Assembly (NCBI RefSeq): GCF_001687105.1
Contig: NZ_CP014596.1
Location: 1,301,001-1,365,000 of the forward strand
DNA from: Salipiger sp. CCB-MM3
GTDB taxonomy: Bacteria > Pseudomonadota > Alphaproteobacteria > Rhodobacterales > Rhodobacteraceae
Reading direction: 5' to 3'
DNA length: 64,000 nucleotides
The notes under the pieces are model-generated. The model saw only the letters and a program-made list of their open reading frames with translations, was not told the DNA's origin and did no database searches. Positions 23,583 to 32,443 of this stretch are shown one piece after another; position 1 is the stretch's first letter; every line of letters starts with the position of its first letter. Position numbers and translations under genes: made by a program.

Positions 23583-25472
23583 ATGAAGACCGCGATCGCC
23601 ACCGTCTCGATCTCGGGCACCCTGCCCGAGAAGCTCGAGGCCATCGCCGCCGCCGGGTTCGACGGGGTGGAAATCTTCGAGCAGGATTTCATCGCCCATG
23701 ACGGCGGCGCCCGCGAGGTCGGCCGGATGATCCGCGACCACGGGCTGGAGATCCCGCTGTTCCAGCCCTTCCGCGACTTCGAGTGCCTGCCCGAGCCGCT
23801 GCGCTCGAAAGCCTTCGACCGTGCCAAGCGCAAGTTCGACGTGATGCAGGAACTGGGCACCGACCTGATCCTGATCTGCTCTTCCGTGCACCCGCGCTCG
23901 CTGGGCGGCATCCAGCGCGCGGCGAATGATCTTGCCGAGCTTGGCGAGATCGCCAAGGAGCGCGGCATCCGTCTCGGCTATGAGGCGCTGGCGTGGGGCC
24001 GCCACATCAACGATCACCGCGACGCATGGGAGATCGTGCGGCAGGCCGACCATTCCAACGTCGGCATCATCCTCGACAGTTTCCACACGCTGGGCCGCAA
24101 GCTTGACCCGGAATCGATCCGCGCGATCCCCGGCGAGAAGATCTTCTTCGTGCAGCTGGCCGATGCGCCGGCGATCGAGATGGACCTTCTCTATTGGTCG
24201 CGCCACTTCCGCAACATGCCCGGCGAGGGCGATCTGGAAGTTAAACGCTTCATGCAGGCGGTGATGGCGGCGGGCTACAAGGGACCGATCAGTCTCGAGA
24301 TCTTCAACGACCAGTTCCGCGGCAGCAACGCCCGCGCCACGGCGCAGGACGGCTATCGCTCGCTCATCGCGCTGATGGACGATGTGCGCCGCGCCGAGCC
24401 CGAGACCAAGATCGACATGCCCGCCATCCCGCCGCGCGTGCGCGCCGAGGATGTGAGCTTTGTCGAATTTGCCGCCCGCGACGGCGAGGTCGAGACGTTA
24501 ACCGACATGCTGCGCACCTTGGGTTTCCGCAACGCCGCCAAGCACCGCAACAAGGCGATCACGCTCTGGCAACAGGGCGACGTGCGGATCGTGGTGAACT
24601 CGGAAACGGAAGGCCATGCGGCGCATGTCTGGAACACGCGCGGCCTGTCGGTCTGCGACATCGGCCTGCAGGTGTCCTCGGCCCATGACACGGTAGAGCG
24701 CGCCACCGCGCTCGGCTCGCCGACCTTCTCGCAGCCGACCGGGCCGGGTGAGCTGGCGATCCCGGCGATCCGCGGGCTGGGCGGTTCGGTGATGCATTTC
24801 ATCGACGGCACCAGCGGCCTCGGCGAGGTCTGGGACGTGGAGTTCGAAGCCACCGGCGAGGCCAAGGCGCCCGGCGCGGGCCTGACCCATGTGGATCACC
24901 TCGCGCAGACCATGTCTTACGAGGACATGCTGAGTTGGACTTTGTTCTACAGCACGCTCTTCGACATGGAAAAATCCCCCATGGTCGATGTCATCGACCC
25001 CGATGGTCTGGTGCGCAGTCAGGTGGTGGAAAGCGCCGCAGGACGGCTGAAGATCACGCTCAATGGCGCCGAAACCCATCGCACCTTGGCCGGGCGTTTC
25101 CTTGCCTCCACCTTCGGGGCTTCGGTGCAGCATATCGCGCTTTCGACCGACGACATCTTCGCCTCGGTCGCGCAGATGCAAAAGCTGGGCTTCCAGCCGC
25201 TGCCGATCCCCGGCAACTATTACGACGATCTGGCAGCGCGCTTCGATATGCCCGACGGGCTGCTCGAGCGTCTGCGGGCGGGCAACATCCTCTATGACCG
25301 TGAGGGCGAGGCCGAGTTCTTCCAGGTCTACAGCCGTGCCTTCGCGGGCGGCATGTTCTTCGAGATCGTGCAGCGCGGACCGGGCTACAAGGGCTTTGGC
25401 GGGCCCAACGCCCCCTTCCGCATCGCCGCGCAAAAGCGCCTTGGGCCGAGCAAGGGCATCCCGCAGTCCTGA
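23583..25472 (+). CDS. quiC: 3-dehydroshikimate dehydratase fused to a 4-hydroxyphenylpyruvate dioxygenase-like domain (QuiC type)
   Basis: A 629-aa two-domain protein. Residues ~1-275 are a xylose-isomerase-like TIM barrel with metal-ligand strands (LGYEALAWGRHIND, ILDSFHTLGR, SLEIFNDQF), as in 3-dehydroshikimate dehydratases that make protocatechuate. Residues ~290-620 form two VOC modules like HPPD, and the dioxygenase iron ligands look intact (His439, His517, Glu594). This fusion is the known QuiC1 architecture of pseudomonads. Last gene of the operon, starting 13 nt after dctM. It converts 3-dehydroshikimate to protocatechuate; what the VOC half does is not established from sequence. Confidence 0.9.
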   Translation: MKTAIATVSISGTLPEKLEAIAAAGFDGVEIFEQDFIAHDGGAREVGRMIRDHGLEIPLFQPFRDFECLPEPLRSKAFDRAKRKFDVMQELGTDLILICSSVHPRSLGGIQRAANDLAELGEIAKERGIRLGYEALAWGRHINDHRDAWEIVRQADHSNVGIILDSFHTLGRKLDPESIRAIPGEKIFFVQLADAPAIEMDLLYWSRHFRNMPGEGDLEVKRFMQAVMAAGYKGPISLEIFNDQFRGSNARATAQDGYRSLIALMDDVRRAEPETKIDMPAIPPRVRAEDVSFVEFAARDGEVETLTDMLRTLGFRNAAKHRNKAITLWQQGDVRIVVNSETEGHAAHVWNTRGLSVCDIGLQVSSAHDTVERATALGSPTFSQPTGPGELAIPAIRGLGGSVMHFIDGTSGLGEVWDVEFEATGEAKAPGAGLTHVDHLAQTMSYEDMLSWTLFYSTLFDMEKSPMVDVIDPDGLVRSQVVESAAGRLKITLNGAETHRTLAGRFLASTFGASVQHIALSTDDIFASVAQMQKLGFQPLPIPGNYYDDLAARFDMPDGLLERLRAGNILYDREGEAEFFQVYSRAFAGGMFFEIVQRGPGYKGFGGPNAPFRIAAQKRLGPSKGIPQS

Positions 25473-25493
25473 GCCACCACAAAGCAAAAAACG

Positions 25494-25525
25494 AAACGCC
25501 CGCCGGTTCAATTCGGCGGGCGTTT
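25494..25525. terminator. bidirectional terminator between quiC and the nucleoside hydrolase gene
   Basis: A 12-bp stem AAACGCCCGCCG/CGGCGGGCGTTT with an 8-nt loop. On the minus strand it is followed by a run of six T (complement of 25485-25490), ending the leftward catabolic operon. On the + strand the stem itself ends in TTT and can stop the quiC transcript. Confidence 0.85.
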
Positions 25526-25550
25526 GCGTCGCAGCGCTGATCCTTAGGCG

Positions 25551-26453
25551 TCAGCCGCCGAAGGTCTCCATGAACAGCCGCTTCACCTCGACCGGATCGC
25601 AGGACAGCGCGATTTCGACCTCGGGCCGCCCAGTGCAGCGCAGCGTGTTGCCGATCTCGGGGCCGTCCAGCGTCACCTGCAGCGGCGCGCGTTCGATGCC
25701 GACGATCTGCGGCATGATGCAGGCCATGACCGCCAGCGGATCATGCAGCCCGCAGCCTTCGACGCCGACCGAGCGGTAGAAATCCAGATAGAAATGGCTC
25801 ATCTCGCGCAGGAAGGCACCATGCTCGGGATCGCGCCGTTCCAGTTCGGCGAAGTCCTCGGCCCGCAGCAGCACCTGCATCGTCACATCGAGCCCGACCA
25901 TGCAGATGTTCGCCCCGCTCTGCAGCACGATGTCGAGCGCATGCGGGTCGTGATAGGTGTTGGCCTCGGCGTGGGGCGAGATATTGCCGGGCGCATCCAG
26001 CGCGCCGCCCATGAAGACGATGCGCTTTACGTTCCGGGCAAACTCGGGATCGAGGCGGATCGCGTCGGCGATATTGGTGATCGGGCCGATCGGGCAGAGC
26101 ACAAGCTCGCCCTTATGCTCGCGCGCCATACGCACGAGGAACTCTGCCGCGGTCTCGTCCAGCTTTGCGCCCTTGGGCGTCATCTCGGGCAGGCTGCCAA
26201 AGCCTTCGGGGCCGTGCACGTGATGGCTCGGCGTCGCAGGCGGCAATTCCAGCGCCTTGGCCGCGCCTTCGGCCACCGGGATGTCGAGCCCGGCGCGCTC
26301 GACAAGATAGAGCGCATTGCGCGTCGCCTGCGCGACGGTGACATTGCCAAAGACGGTGGTCAGCCCCAGCAGGTCGATCTGCGGCTGCGCGGCGGCGTAG
26401 AGGATGGCAAGGGCGTCGTCGACGCCGGGGTCGGTATCGATGATGAGTTTCAT
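25551..26453 (-). CDS. inosine-uridine preferring nucleoside hydrolase family protein
   Basis: A 300-aa N-ribohydrolase-fold protein. It has the calcium-binding signature DTDPGVDDA (residues ~6-14), the stretch FMGGALDAPGNISPHAEANTYHDPHA and the catalytic GCGLHDPLAV with the leaving-group histidine, so it should be an active glycosidase on a ribonucleoside or analogue. I chose ATG 26453 because MKLIIDTDPG is the standard start; a start at 26471 is possible. Last gene of the leftward seven-gene operon. A ribosyl-bond hydrolase in this company is unexpected. Confidence 0.86.
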   Translation of the reverse strand: MKLIIDTDPGVDDALAILYAAAQPQIDLLGLTTVFGNVTVAQATRNALYLVERAGLDIPVAEGAAKALELPPATPSHHVHGPEGFGSLPEMTPKGAKLDETAAEFLVRMAREHKGELVLCPIGPITNIADAIRLDPEFARNVKRIVFMGGALDAPGNISPHAEANTYHDPHALDIVLQSGANICMVGLDVTMQVLLRAEDFAELERRDPEHGAFLREMSHFYLDFYRSVGVEGCGLHDPLAVMACIMPQIVGIERAPLQVTLDGPEIGNTLRCTGRPEVEIALSCDPVEVKRLFMETFGG

Positions 26454-26567
26454 GCGTCGGTCCAAGGTCATGGGCGCCGGGAGGCGTCTCCACATCCCGG
26501 CGAAATCCATACCGCTCTACCCCGCGGCACGGCGCAGGGGAACCGGGAAAACGGGCCTGCCACTGTC

Positions 26568-28055
26568 TCAGGCGGCGGCGTATTCAGCCCGCAGCGCCTT
26601 GCGGCGGATCTTGCCAAAGCCGTCGCGGGGTAGCACCTCGCAGATGTGGAAGCGTTTCGGCACTTCCTGCGGGCCGAGGTGCTGGTGGCAGAAAGCGCGC
26701 AGCGCCGCCTCGTCGAGGACGCTGCCCTCCTTCGGCACGACACAGGCGAGAACCTTCTGGCCCCACTCCCGGTCGTCCACGCCAAAGACCACCGCGTCGC
26801 CCACCTGAGGCGCGCGCAGCAGCACGGCCTCGACGGTCTCGGGGTGGACCTTCACGCCGCCGGTGTTGATCACATCATCGCGCCGCCCGCCGAGGTAGAG
26901 ATAGCCCTCCTCATCCAGCCAGCCGACATCGCCGATGCTCTGAAAGCCATCGGCGTCGCGTTCGGGGGCCGGGGCGTCCGGGCCGGTGTAATGGCTGCGT
27001 CCCGACAGGTCATCGGGGCGCATAAAGATCTCGCCCGGCGCGCCCACAGGCTGCAGCTGCCCATCCGCGCCATAGATCCGGATTTCCGTTTCGAAGCCGC
27101 GCCCGACCGAGCCCTGATGGGTCAGCCATTCGGCACCGGTGATGGTGGTCTGGCCGGTGTTCTCGCCCGAGCCGTACATCTCTGTCACGCGCTCCGGCCC
27201 CAGAACCTCGATCCACGCCTGTTTGAGCCAGCCCGCGCAGGGCGCACCGGTGTGATAGAGCGCGTGCAGGCTGGCAAGGGTCGCGCCGCTGTCCTCCAGC
27301 CGGTCATACATGCGCACCATCATCGTCGGCACCAGCATGGCAAAGCCCACCTCATGGGCGTCGATGGCCTGCAGGGCGCGAACCGCGTCGAAGCGTTCCA
27401 TGAGCACCAGCCGGTTGCCCTCGAAAAGGCCGTTCTGCGCCCATGTGAAGGGCGCGTTGTGGGACATGGCCCCGCAGACCAACTGCGTCTGATCGCAGCG
27501 GAACCCCAGACGCGGCGCCACCCGTCCCCAGCTTGCGCCGGGCACGCGGGTGAAGGGGCGGTCGTCGCACATCATCTTGGGCAGGCCGGTGGAGCCGCCC
27601 GAAAGCACGATCTTGCCCGGCAGCGGGATACGGTCCTCGACCGGCGTGGCGGGCAGGCTTGCCGCCAGCGCCTCGAAGTCGGCCAGCGAGATATCCCCCA
27701 GCCCCTCGGGCTGCCCGATCACCAACGCCGCACCGCTACGCACTTTCATGGCGGCGGCGGTCTCGGGCCGGATGCCGGGGTCGAGCACCATGGTCGTCGC
27801 ACCCACCCGCCAGACCGCGACGGCCAGCGCCAGATGGGCGGGGATGTTCCCAAGGGCGAAAGCGACCACATCGCCCTGCCCCACGCCGCGCGCGATCAGC
27901 GCGCGGGCGAACCCGTCGGCCATGGCATTGAGCCCCGACCAGCTCAGCGATTGCGCCTCTCCGCGCGCGGGCAGAAAGCACACCGCTTCGGCATCGCCGC
28001 GCTCGGCGGCCAGTTGGCGCAGCCGCGCGCCATAGCTGATCGGGGTTTGGGTCAT
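26568..28055 (-). CDS. AMP-binding (class I adenylate-forming) acyl-CoA synthetase-like protein
   Basis: A 495-aa ANL-superfamily ligase. The P-loop LSGGSTGLPK (about 182-191), the aromatic/acidic motif YGSGENTGQT (about 297), the hinge GRRDDVINTGG (about 392) and the C-terminal catalytic Lys in GFGKIRRKAL are all present, so it should activate a carboxylic acid to its acyl-CoA. Compared with classical fatty acyl-CoA synthetases it is short, and its specificity is unknown. Located between DUF3830 (7 nt upstream) and the nucleoside hydrolase, it probably activates the acid imported by the operon's TRAP system for the divergent acyl-CoA dehydrogenase and hydratase. Confidence 0.85.
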   Translation of the reverse strand: MTQTPISYGARLRQLAAERGDAEAVCFLPARGEAQSLSWSGLNAMADGFARALIARGVGQGDVVAFALGNIPAHLALAVAVWRVGATTMVLDPGIRPETAAAMKVRSGAALVIGQPEGLGDISLADFEALAASLPATPVEDRIPLPGKIVLSGGSTGLPKMMCDDRPFTRVPGASWGRVAPRLGFRCDQTQLVCGAMSHNAPFTWAQNGLFEGNRLVLMERFDAVRALQAIDAHEVGFAMLVPTMMVRMYDRLEDSGATLASLHALYHTGAPCAGWLKQAWIEVLGPERVTEMYGSGENTGQTTITGAEWLTHQGSVGRGFETEIRIYGADGQLQPVGAPGEIFMRPDDLSGRSHYTGPDAPAPERDADGFQSIGDVGWLDEEGYLYLGGRRDDVINTGGVKVHPETVEAVLLRAPQVGDAVVFGVDDREWGQKVLACVVPKEGSVLDEAALRAFCHQHLGPQEVPKRFHICEVLPRDGFGKIRRKALRAEYAAA

Positions 28056-28062
28056 GGATGCC

Positions 28063-28476
28063 TCAGACTTCCTCGAAGTGGATGTCCTGCGCCCCGTCCC
28101 ACAGAACCTTGGGGCCGATCTCGGCCAGCTTGTCGAGGTTCGAGGTCAGGGTGATGAAATGGTTGCCCGCAAGCTGCCCCATCTTCGAGGCGAAATGCAC
28201 GCCGCCGTAGGCCAGCAGGATCTCGGTCTCCGAAATACCGCCCGGATAGAGGATGAACTGCCCCGGTGCCGGATAGCTGGTGTGGTTTTCATATTCGACG
28301 CCGAAATCGGTCTCGCCGAGCGGGATCCACACGCCCTCGCCGCTCCAACGCACGTGCACCACCTTGCTGGTATAGGGCATCTGCGCGCGGAAGGCGGCGA
28401 CGGTCTTGGGCGCCGCCTCTTCCTCGAAGCGCGCGTCGAATTCGATGCCCGCGATGGTGACTTTGAGTTTGGTCAT
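28063..28476 (-). CDS. DUF3830 family protein
   Basis: A 137-aa protein matching the DUF3830 family by its overall pattern (LKVTIAGIEFDARFEEEAAPKTVAAFRAQMPY near the start, SGEGVWIPLG, and a GGVHFASKMGQLAGNHF stretch). This is a cyclophilin-like small beta barrel of unknown function, often seen beside transport and hydrolase genes in proteobacterial catabolic clusters. No signal peptide. It lies between dctM (20 nt) and the AMP-ligase gene (7 nt). Confidence 0.75.
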   Translation of the reverse strand: MTKLKVTIAGIEFDARFEEEAAPKTVAAFRAQMPYTSKVVHVRWSGEGVWIPLGETDFGVEYENHTSYPAPGQFILYPGGISETEILLAYGGVHFASKMGQLAGNHFITLTSNLDKLAEIGPKVLWDGAQDIHFEEV

Positions 28477-28496
28477 GGGATGGTCCTTGAAAGAAG

Positions 28497-29783
28497 TCAG
28501 TCGATGAGCCCGAAGAGCCGCGGCAGGAACAGCGACAGGTCGGGAATGAAGGTCACCGCGATCAGCATGGCAAAGAGCCCGGCGAGCGGCCAGCCAAGGC
28601 GGCGCGACACCTGCAGCACCGTGCGGCCCGCGACGCTGGACGACACGAAGAGCGACACGCCGTAGGGCGGCGTCACCGTGCCGATGGCGCAGTTGAGGAT
28701 CACCAACAGTGAGAAGTGCAGCGGGTCGACGCCCATCTGCGCCGCGATCGGCGAGAGCACCGGCACGATAATCAGGATCGCCGCGATGGTCTCGAGGAAC
28801 ATGCCCACAAAGAGGAACAGCAGGTTAGCGATGATCAGGAAGATCACTTGGCTGCTGGACACGCTGGCAATCCAATCGCCGAGGATCTGCGGCACATTGG
28901 CATTGGCGATGAGCCACGAGAAGACGCTGGCGGTGCCGATGATCAGCATGACTGCGGCAGAAAGAGAAGCGGTGCGCAGGATCAGCCCCGGCAGCGCCGA
29001 GAGCTTCAGGTCGCGATAGACGAAGGCACCGACGAGCAGACCGTAGAAGCCGGAAACCGCGGCAGCCTCGGTCGGGGTGAAGATACCCCCGAGGATGCCG
29101 CCGAGGATCAGCACCGGCATCCCGGCGGCGGGCAGCGCGGCCCAGCCGGTGCGGCCTAGGCGCGCCATGGTGAAAGGCTCGGCGTCACGGTAGGTCTCGC
29201 CGCCCTTCTTGGCTTGGAAGTAAGCGATGAGCATCAGCATCACGATGCACATCAGCCCCGGCAGAACGCCCGACACAAAGAGCGCGCCGATCGACACGTT
29301 GGACACCACGGCGAGGATCACCATGGTCAGGCTCGGCGGGATGACCTGCGCGATGGATCCGGCGCAGGCGATCAGCGCCGCGCCGAAGTCGACGTCATAG
29401 CCCCGGCGGCGCAGCTGCGGCTGCATGATCGCCGAGATCGCGGCGGTGTCCGCCGAGCCAGACCCCGAGATCGCTGCAAGACCGGCGGCGGCGACGCAAC
29501 TCACCTGATAGAGGCTGCCGACCACCCAGCCGATCAGCGCAGAGGCGAAATCCACGATGCGGCGCGAGATGCCGCCCGCGTCCATGATCACCCCGGCAAA
29601 GACGAAGAAGGGAATGGCCATCAGGGTGAAGGAGTTGAGCCCCGCAAAAACGCGCTGGCTGACGATGGCGACGGGCACATCGGTGGTGGTGACCAGCGCC
29701 AGCACGGCAGAGGCGCCCAGCACAAAGACCACCGGAACACCGAGGGCGAGAAGGAAAACGAAGGCGGCAGCGATCACGATCAT
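28497..29783 (-). CDS. TRAP transporter large permease DctM (locus 3)
   Basis: A 428-aa large permease with about 12 hydrophobic helices and the DctM motifs AISGSGSADTAAISAIMQPQLRRRGYD, AQVIPPSLTMVILAVVS and, near the end, GTVTPPYGVSLFVSSSVAGR. ATG 29783 shares its first base with the dctQ stop (TGATG); an upstream frame extension runs inside dctQ. It imports the substrate of this operon with the adjacent DctQ and DctP. Confidence 0.93.
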   Translation of the reverse strand: MIVIAAAFVFLLALGVPVVFVLGASAVLALVTTTDVPVAIVSQRVFAGLNSFTLMAIPFFVFAGVIMDAGGISRRIVDFASALIGWVVGSLYQVSCVAAAGLAAISGSGSADTAAISAIMQPQLRRRGYDVDFGAALIACAGSIAQVIPPSLTMVILAVVSNVSIGALFVSGVLPGLMCIVMLMLIAYFQAKKGGETYRDAEPFTMARLGRTGWAALPAAGMPVLILGGILGGIFTPTEAAAVSGFYGLLVGAFVYRDLKLSALPGLILRTASLSAAVMLIIGTASVFSWLIANANVPQILGDWIASVSSSQVIFLIIANLLFLFVGMFLETIAAILIIVPVLSPIAAQMGVDPLHFSLLVILNCAIGTVTPPYGVSLFVSSSVAGRTVLQVSRRLGWPLAGLFAMLIAVTFIPDLSLFLPRLFGLID

Positions 29784-30295
29784 CAGAGCGCCTCCTCGGC
29801 GTCGGGTTCGGGCGGCGGGAAGGGATTGTCCCAACGCTGGATGACCGAAAGCAGCAGTTCCAGCACCATGTAGCCCGCGCCGAACGGCAGGCAGAGATAG
29901 ACGTATTTCATCGGCATGCGCAGCGCCGGCGAGCTTTGGAAGCTGCCCATCTTCAGCAGCGGCAGGCTGCCCCATGCGAGCGCCGCCAGAAAGGCGGTGA
30001 TGACCAGTGCGATGGCGATCAGCGCCACGCGCGCCATCGGCAGCGGCAGCTGCGCGGGCAGCATGTCGATGGCCACGTGCTGGCCCTTGGCTACGGCTAC
30101 GCCCGCCCCCATCAGCACCAGCCAGATCTGGCTGAAGGTGGCGATCTCGGTGGCCTGCGCGATCGAGTAGTTGAAGACATAGCGCCCGCCGACCTGCACC
30201 AGCACCGAGATCATCATCACCGTGAAGAGCAGGATCACCACGCCCGAGACGACACGGCGCAGGGCGAGGCAGAGGCGTTCGAGAATTGCGAACAT
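29783..30295 (-). CDS. TRAP transporter small permease DctQ (locus 3)
   Basis: A 170-aa membrane protein with four hydrophobic helices and the DctQ core GRYVFNYSIAQATEIATFSQIWLVLMGAGVAVAKGQHVAIDM. It is translationally coupled to dctM and follows dctP by 83 nt, a gap that contains a strong hairpin (30328-30356). Confidence 0.9.
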   Translation of the reverse strand: MFAILERLCLALRRVVSGVVILLFTVMMISVLVQVGGRYVFNYSIAQATEIATFSQIWLVLMGAGVAVAKGQHVAIDMLPAQLPLPMARVALIAIALVITAFLAALAWGSLPLLKMGSFQSSPALRMPMKYVYLCLPFGAGYMVLELLLSVIQRWDNPFPPPEPDAEEAL

Positions 30296-30327
30296 GGGCG
30301 GGCTTTCTTGCGGCAGTCAGAGGAGAG

Positions 30328-30356
30328 GCCCGGCCACGGGAAGGACGTGGCCGGGC
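30328..30356 (-). terminator. intra-operon hairpin after dctP (locus 3)
   Basis: A perfect 11-bp stem GCCCGGCCACG/CGTGGCCGGGC (30328-30338 with 30346-30356) with a 7-nt loop, between dctP and dctQ and without a U-tract. It probably raises the binding-protein to permease ratio. Confidence 0.55.
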
Positions 30357-30378
30357 AGTTGGGTCGAGCTCGGGGAGC

Positions 30379-31356
30379 TTACTCGACCGATTTCACCAGA
30401 TCGAAGATCTTCTTCTGGGCGTCGCTTTCGAGGTACTTTTGCTGCACCGGAGCGGCCGCTTCGCGGAAGGCGTCGACGTCGGGGTGGGTGATGTTCACGC
30501 CGACTTTCTCGAGATCACCGAAGCGGGCGTTGTCGGAGGCGAGATAGGCAGCGCGCTCGGCCTTGCCGGCTGCGAGGCCCGCTTCGTCGAGGGCTTTTTG
30601 GGTGTCTGCGTCCAGCGCCTCATAGGCAGCCTTGCCCATGATCACCGGCGCGACCAGTTCCAGCCAGCCAACCACGGCCCAATCGGGTGCGACCTCATAG
30701 AACTTCTGCGAGTAGAAGTTGGTGTTGGCCGCTTCCGCACCGTCGACCACGCCGGTCTCGATGGCACCGTAAAGCTCGGTGTAGGCGATCGGGGTGGCAT
30801 TGGCACCGAAGGCGTTGAACGTGTCCACGTGAGCCGGGTTCTGCATGGTGCGGATCTTCAGGCCTGCCATGTCGTCGAGCGACTCGATCGGCTTTTTGGT
30901 CATGATGTGACGGGTGCCCGCCGAGAAGACCGACAGCAGGTGGAAGCCCTGCGCGTCCAGCGCCGAGCCAATGGCGTCCAGCACTTCGGGATCGCTCAGG
31001 GCGCGGTCCATCTGCTCGGCATCGTCAAACAGGAACGGCAGCGAGAAAACCGACAGGTCGGGCACGAAGTTCGCCAGCGTCGAGTTGGCGGTCACGGCGA
31101 TGTCCACGGTGCCCATCTGGGTGCCTTGGATGCTTTCCATCTCGTCGCCGAGGGTGGCGTTGTCATAGACCTCGATGGTCGCCTTGCCGCCCGACTTCTC
31201 TTCGAGGATCTCGGCCATCTTGCGCATGCCGACGCCATAGGGCTCGTCGGCGTTGGCGTTGTGGCTGGCCTTGAGGGTGATCTCCTGCGCGAAGGCCGGG
31301 GCGGAGACGAGCGTTGCGCCAAGCGCGACGCAGAGGGCAAGATTGGTGAGTTTCAT
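30379..31356 (-). CDS. TRAP transporter substrate-binding protein DctP (locus 3)
   Basis: A 325-aa periplasmic protein with signal peptide ending AFAQE (about 23) and classical DctP features: SFHLLSVFSAGTRHIMT-like strand, AGLKIRTMQNPAHVDTFNAFGANATPIAYTELYGAIETGVVDGAE, with the binding Arg in KIRTMQ near residue 170. It is clearly related to the DctP at 37552 (shared KIRTMQNPVHV/ELYGA/GVVDGAE), so the two loci may take related ligands. Second gene of the leftward operon, after the DapA-family gene. Confidence 0.93.
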   Translation of the reverse strand: MKLTNLALCVALGATLVSAPAFAQEITLKASHNANADEPYGVGMRKMAEILEEKSGGKATIEVYDNATLGDEMESIQGTQMGTVDIAVTANSTLANFVPDLSVFSLPFLFDDAEQMDRALSDPEVLDAIGSALDAQGFHLLSVFSAGTRHIMTKKPIESLDDMAGLKIRTMQNPAHVDTFNAFGANATPIAYTELYGAIETGVVDGAEAANTNFYSQKFYEVAPDWAVVGWLELVAPVIMGKAAYEALDADTQKALDEAGLAAGKAERAAYLASDNARFGDLEKVGVNITHPDVDAFREAAAPVQQKYLESDAQKKIFDLVKSVE

Positions 31357-31421
31357 CTGTTTATTCCCTGATGGGTTTCTCTCTGTTGGGGCGGAAATTT
31401 TCCCCCGGCACGGGGCCGGGA

Positions 31422-32300
31422 TCAGGCCTCCGCCAGCAGCCCCAGATCGGTCATGATGGTTTCCAGCTCGGCGCGCTTGGCCTGCGGCAGAGGCAGGCGC
31501 GGCGGGCGCGGGTCGCCCATGGGGCGGCCGATCATCTGCATCGCGGCCTTGGTGGCCGAGACATAGAGGTCACCTGCCAATGCGTTGATCAGCGGCAGGC
31601 TTTTTACATAGAGATCGCGGCCCTCTCCGGAGCCGTCGACCGTCCGCTCGAAGGTCTGCGCCGAAAGCTTCGGTGCGATGTTGGACATCACCGAGCTGTA
31701 GCCCTCGGCGCCTGCCAGATAGCTTTCCCAAGGATAATACCCGGCAAACACCGTCATCCGGCCATTGCAGGCCTCCAGAAGCTCGGTCACCCGGTGCACG
31801 TTCTTCGACGTGTCCTTGATGTAAGAGATGTTGTCGACTTCCGACAGCCGCCCGACCAGCGCCGCGCTGAGATCGACATTCGCGGTGAACGGGTTGTTGT
31901 AGAGCATCACCGGGATCGACAGCGCCTCGGCGACGCGGGTGAAATGCACAACCAGTTCCTCGTCGGTGGGCGAGGAGTAATAGGGTGGCACCAGCATTAC
32001 GCCATCAGCGCCCAGCAGTTCGGCCTCGCGACTCAGCGACACCGCCTCGTCGGTCCATTCGGCGGCGGTGCCGATCAGCACCGGCACCCGGCCCGCGGCC
32101 TGCTGGATCACTGCCTCGGCGACCGCGGTACGCTCTTCGCGGGTGAGCGACAGAAACTCGCCGGTGCTGCCCAGCGGGATGAGCCCGTGCACGCCTTCCT
32201 CGATCTGCCAGTCGACATAAGAGCGCAGCGCATCGAGATCGACGCGGCCCTGCGAGTCGAACGGTGTGACGCAGACGGTGTAGCTGCCCTTGAAGGTCAT
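31422..32300 (-). CDS. DapA-family (dihydrodipicolinate synthase/N-acetylneuraminate lyase) aldolase
   Basis: A 292-aa class I aldolase-fold protein with the full DapA catalytic set: GSTGE (44-48), Tyr134 in LYNNP and the Schiff-base Lys162 in YIKDTS. It most likely makes or breaks a C-C bond to pyruvate; as part of a transporter-linked catabolic operon it is more likely a lyase than lysine-biosynthetic DapA. Start at ATG 32300 (MTFKGSYTV); the frame stays open upstream without similarity. First gene of the leftward operon, facing the tautomerase gene across a 143-nt regulatory gap. Confidence 0.87.
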   Translation of the reverse strand: MTFKGSYTVCVTPFDSQGRVDLDALRSYVDWQIEEGVHGLIPLGSTGEFLSLTREERTAVAEAVIQQAAGRVPVLIGTAAEWTDEAVSLSREAELLGADGVMLVPPYYSSPTDEELVVHFTRVAEALSIPVMLYNNPFTANVDLSAALVGRLSEVDNISYIKDTSKNVHRVTELLEACNGRMTVFAGYYPWESYLAGAEGYSSVMSNIAPKLSAQTFERTVDGSGEGRDLYVKSLPLINALAGDLYVSATKAAMQMIGRPMGDPRPPRLPLPQAKRAELETIMTDLGLLAEA

Positions 32301-32368
32301 TGCGGTCCTTTCCGACTTCCTTGGCTCGGCAGCGGGTCGCCGATCCAAACCTCTTGCAGCCACGTTCG

Positions 32369-32380
32369 ATCTGATCAGAT
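32369..32380. promoter_or_regulatory. perfect 12-bp palindrome ATCTGATCAGAT in the divergent promoter region
   Basis: A self-complementary site midway between the DapA-family gene (leftward) and the tautomerase gene (rightward). Its half-site TCAGAT recurs in other promoter regions of the catabolic region. The most likely ligand is the GntR/FCD regulator encoded at 34473, since FCD-type regulators bind short palindromes; this is inference. Confidence 0.55.
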
Positions 32381-32443
32381 AATGAGTCAACTCACAGAGC
32401 CAACACCGCGCCCCTCGGCGCCGCTTCCCCAAGGAGACTGACC

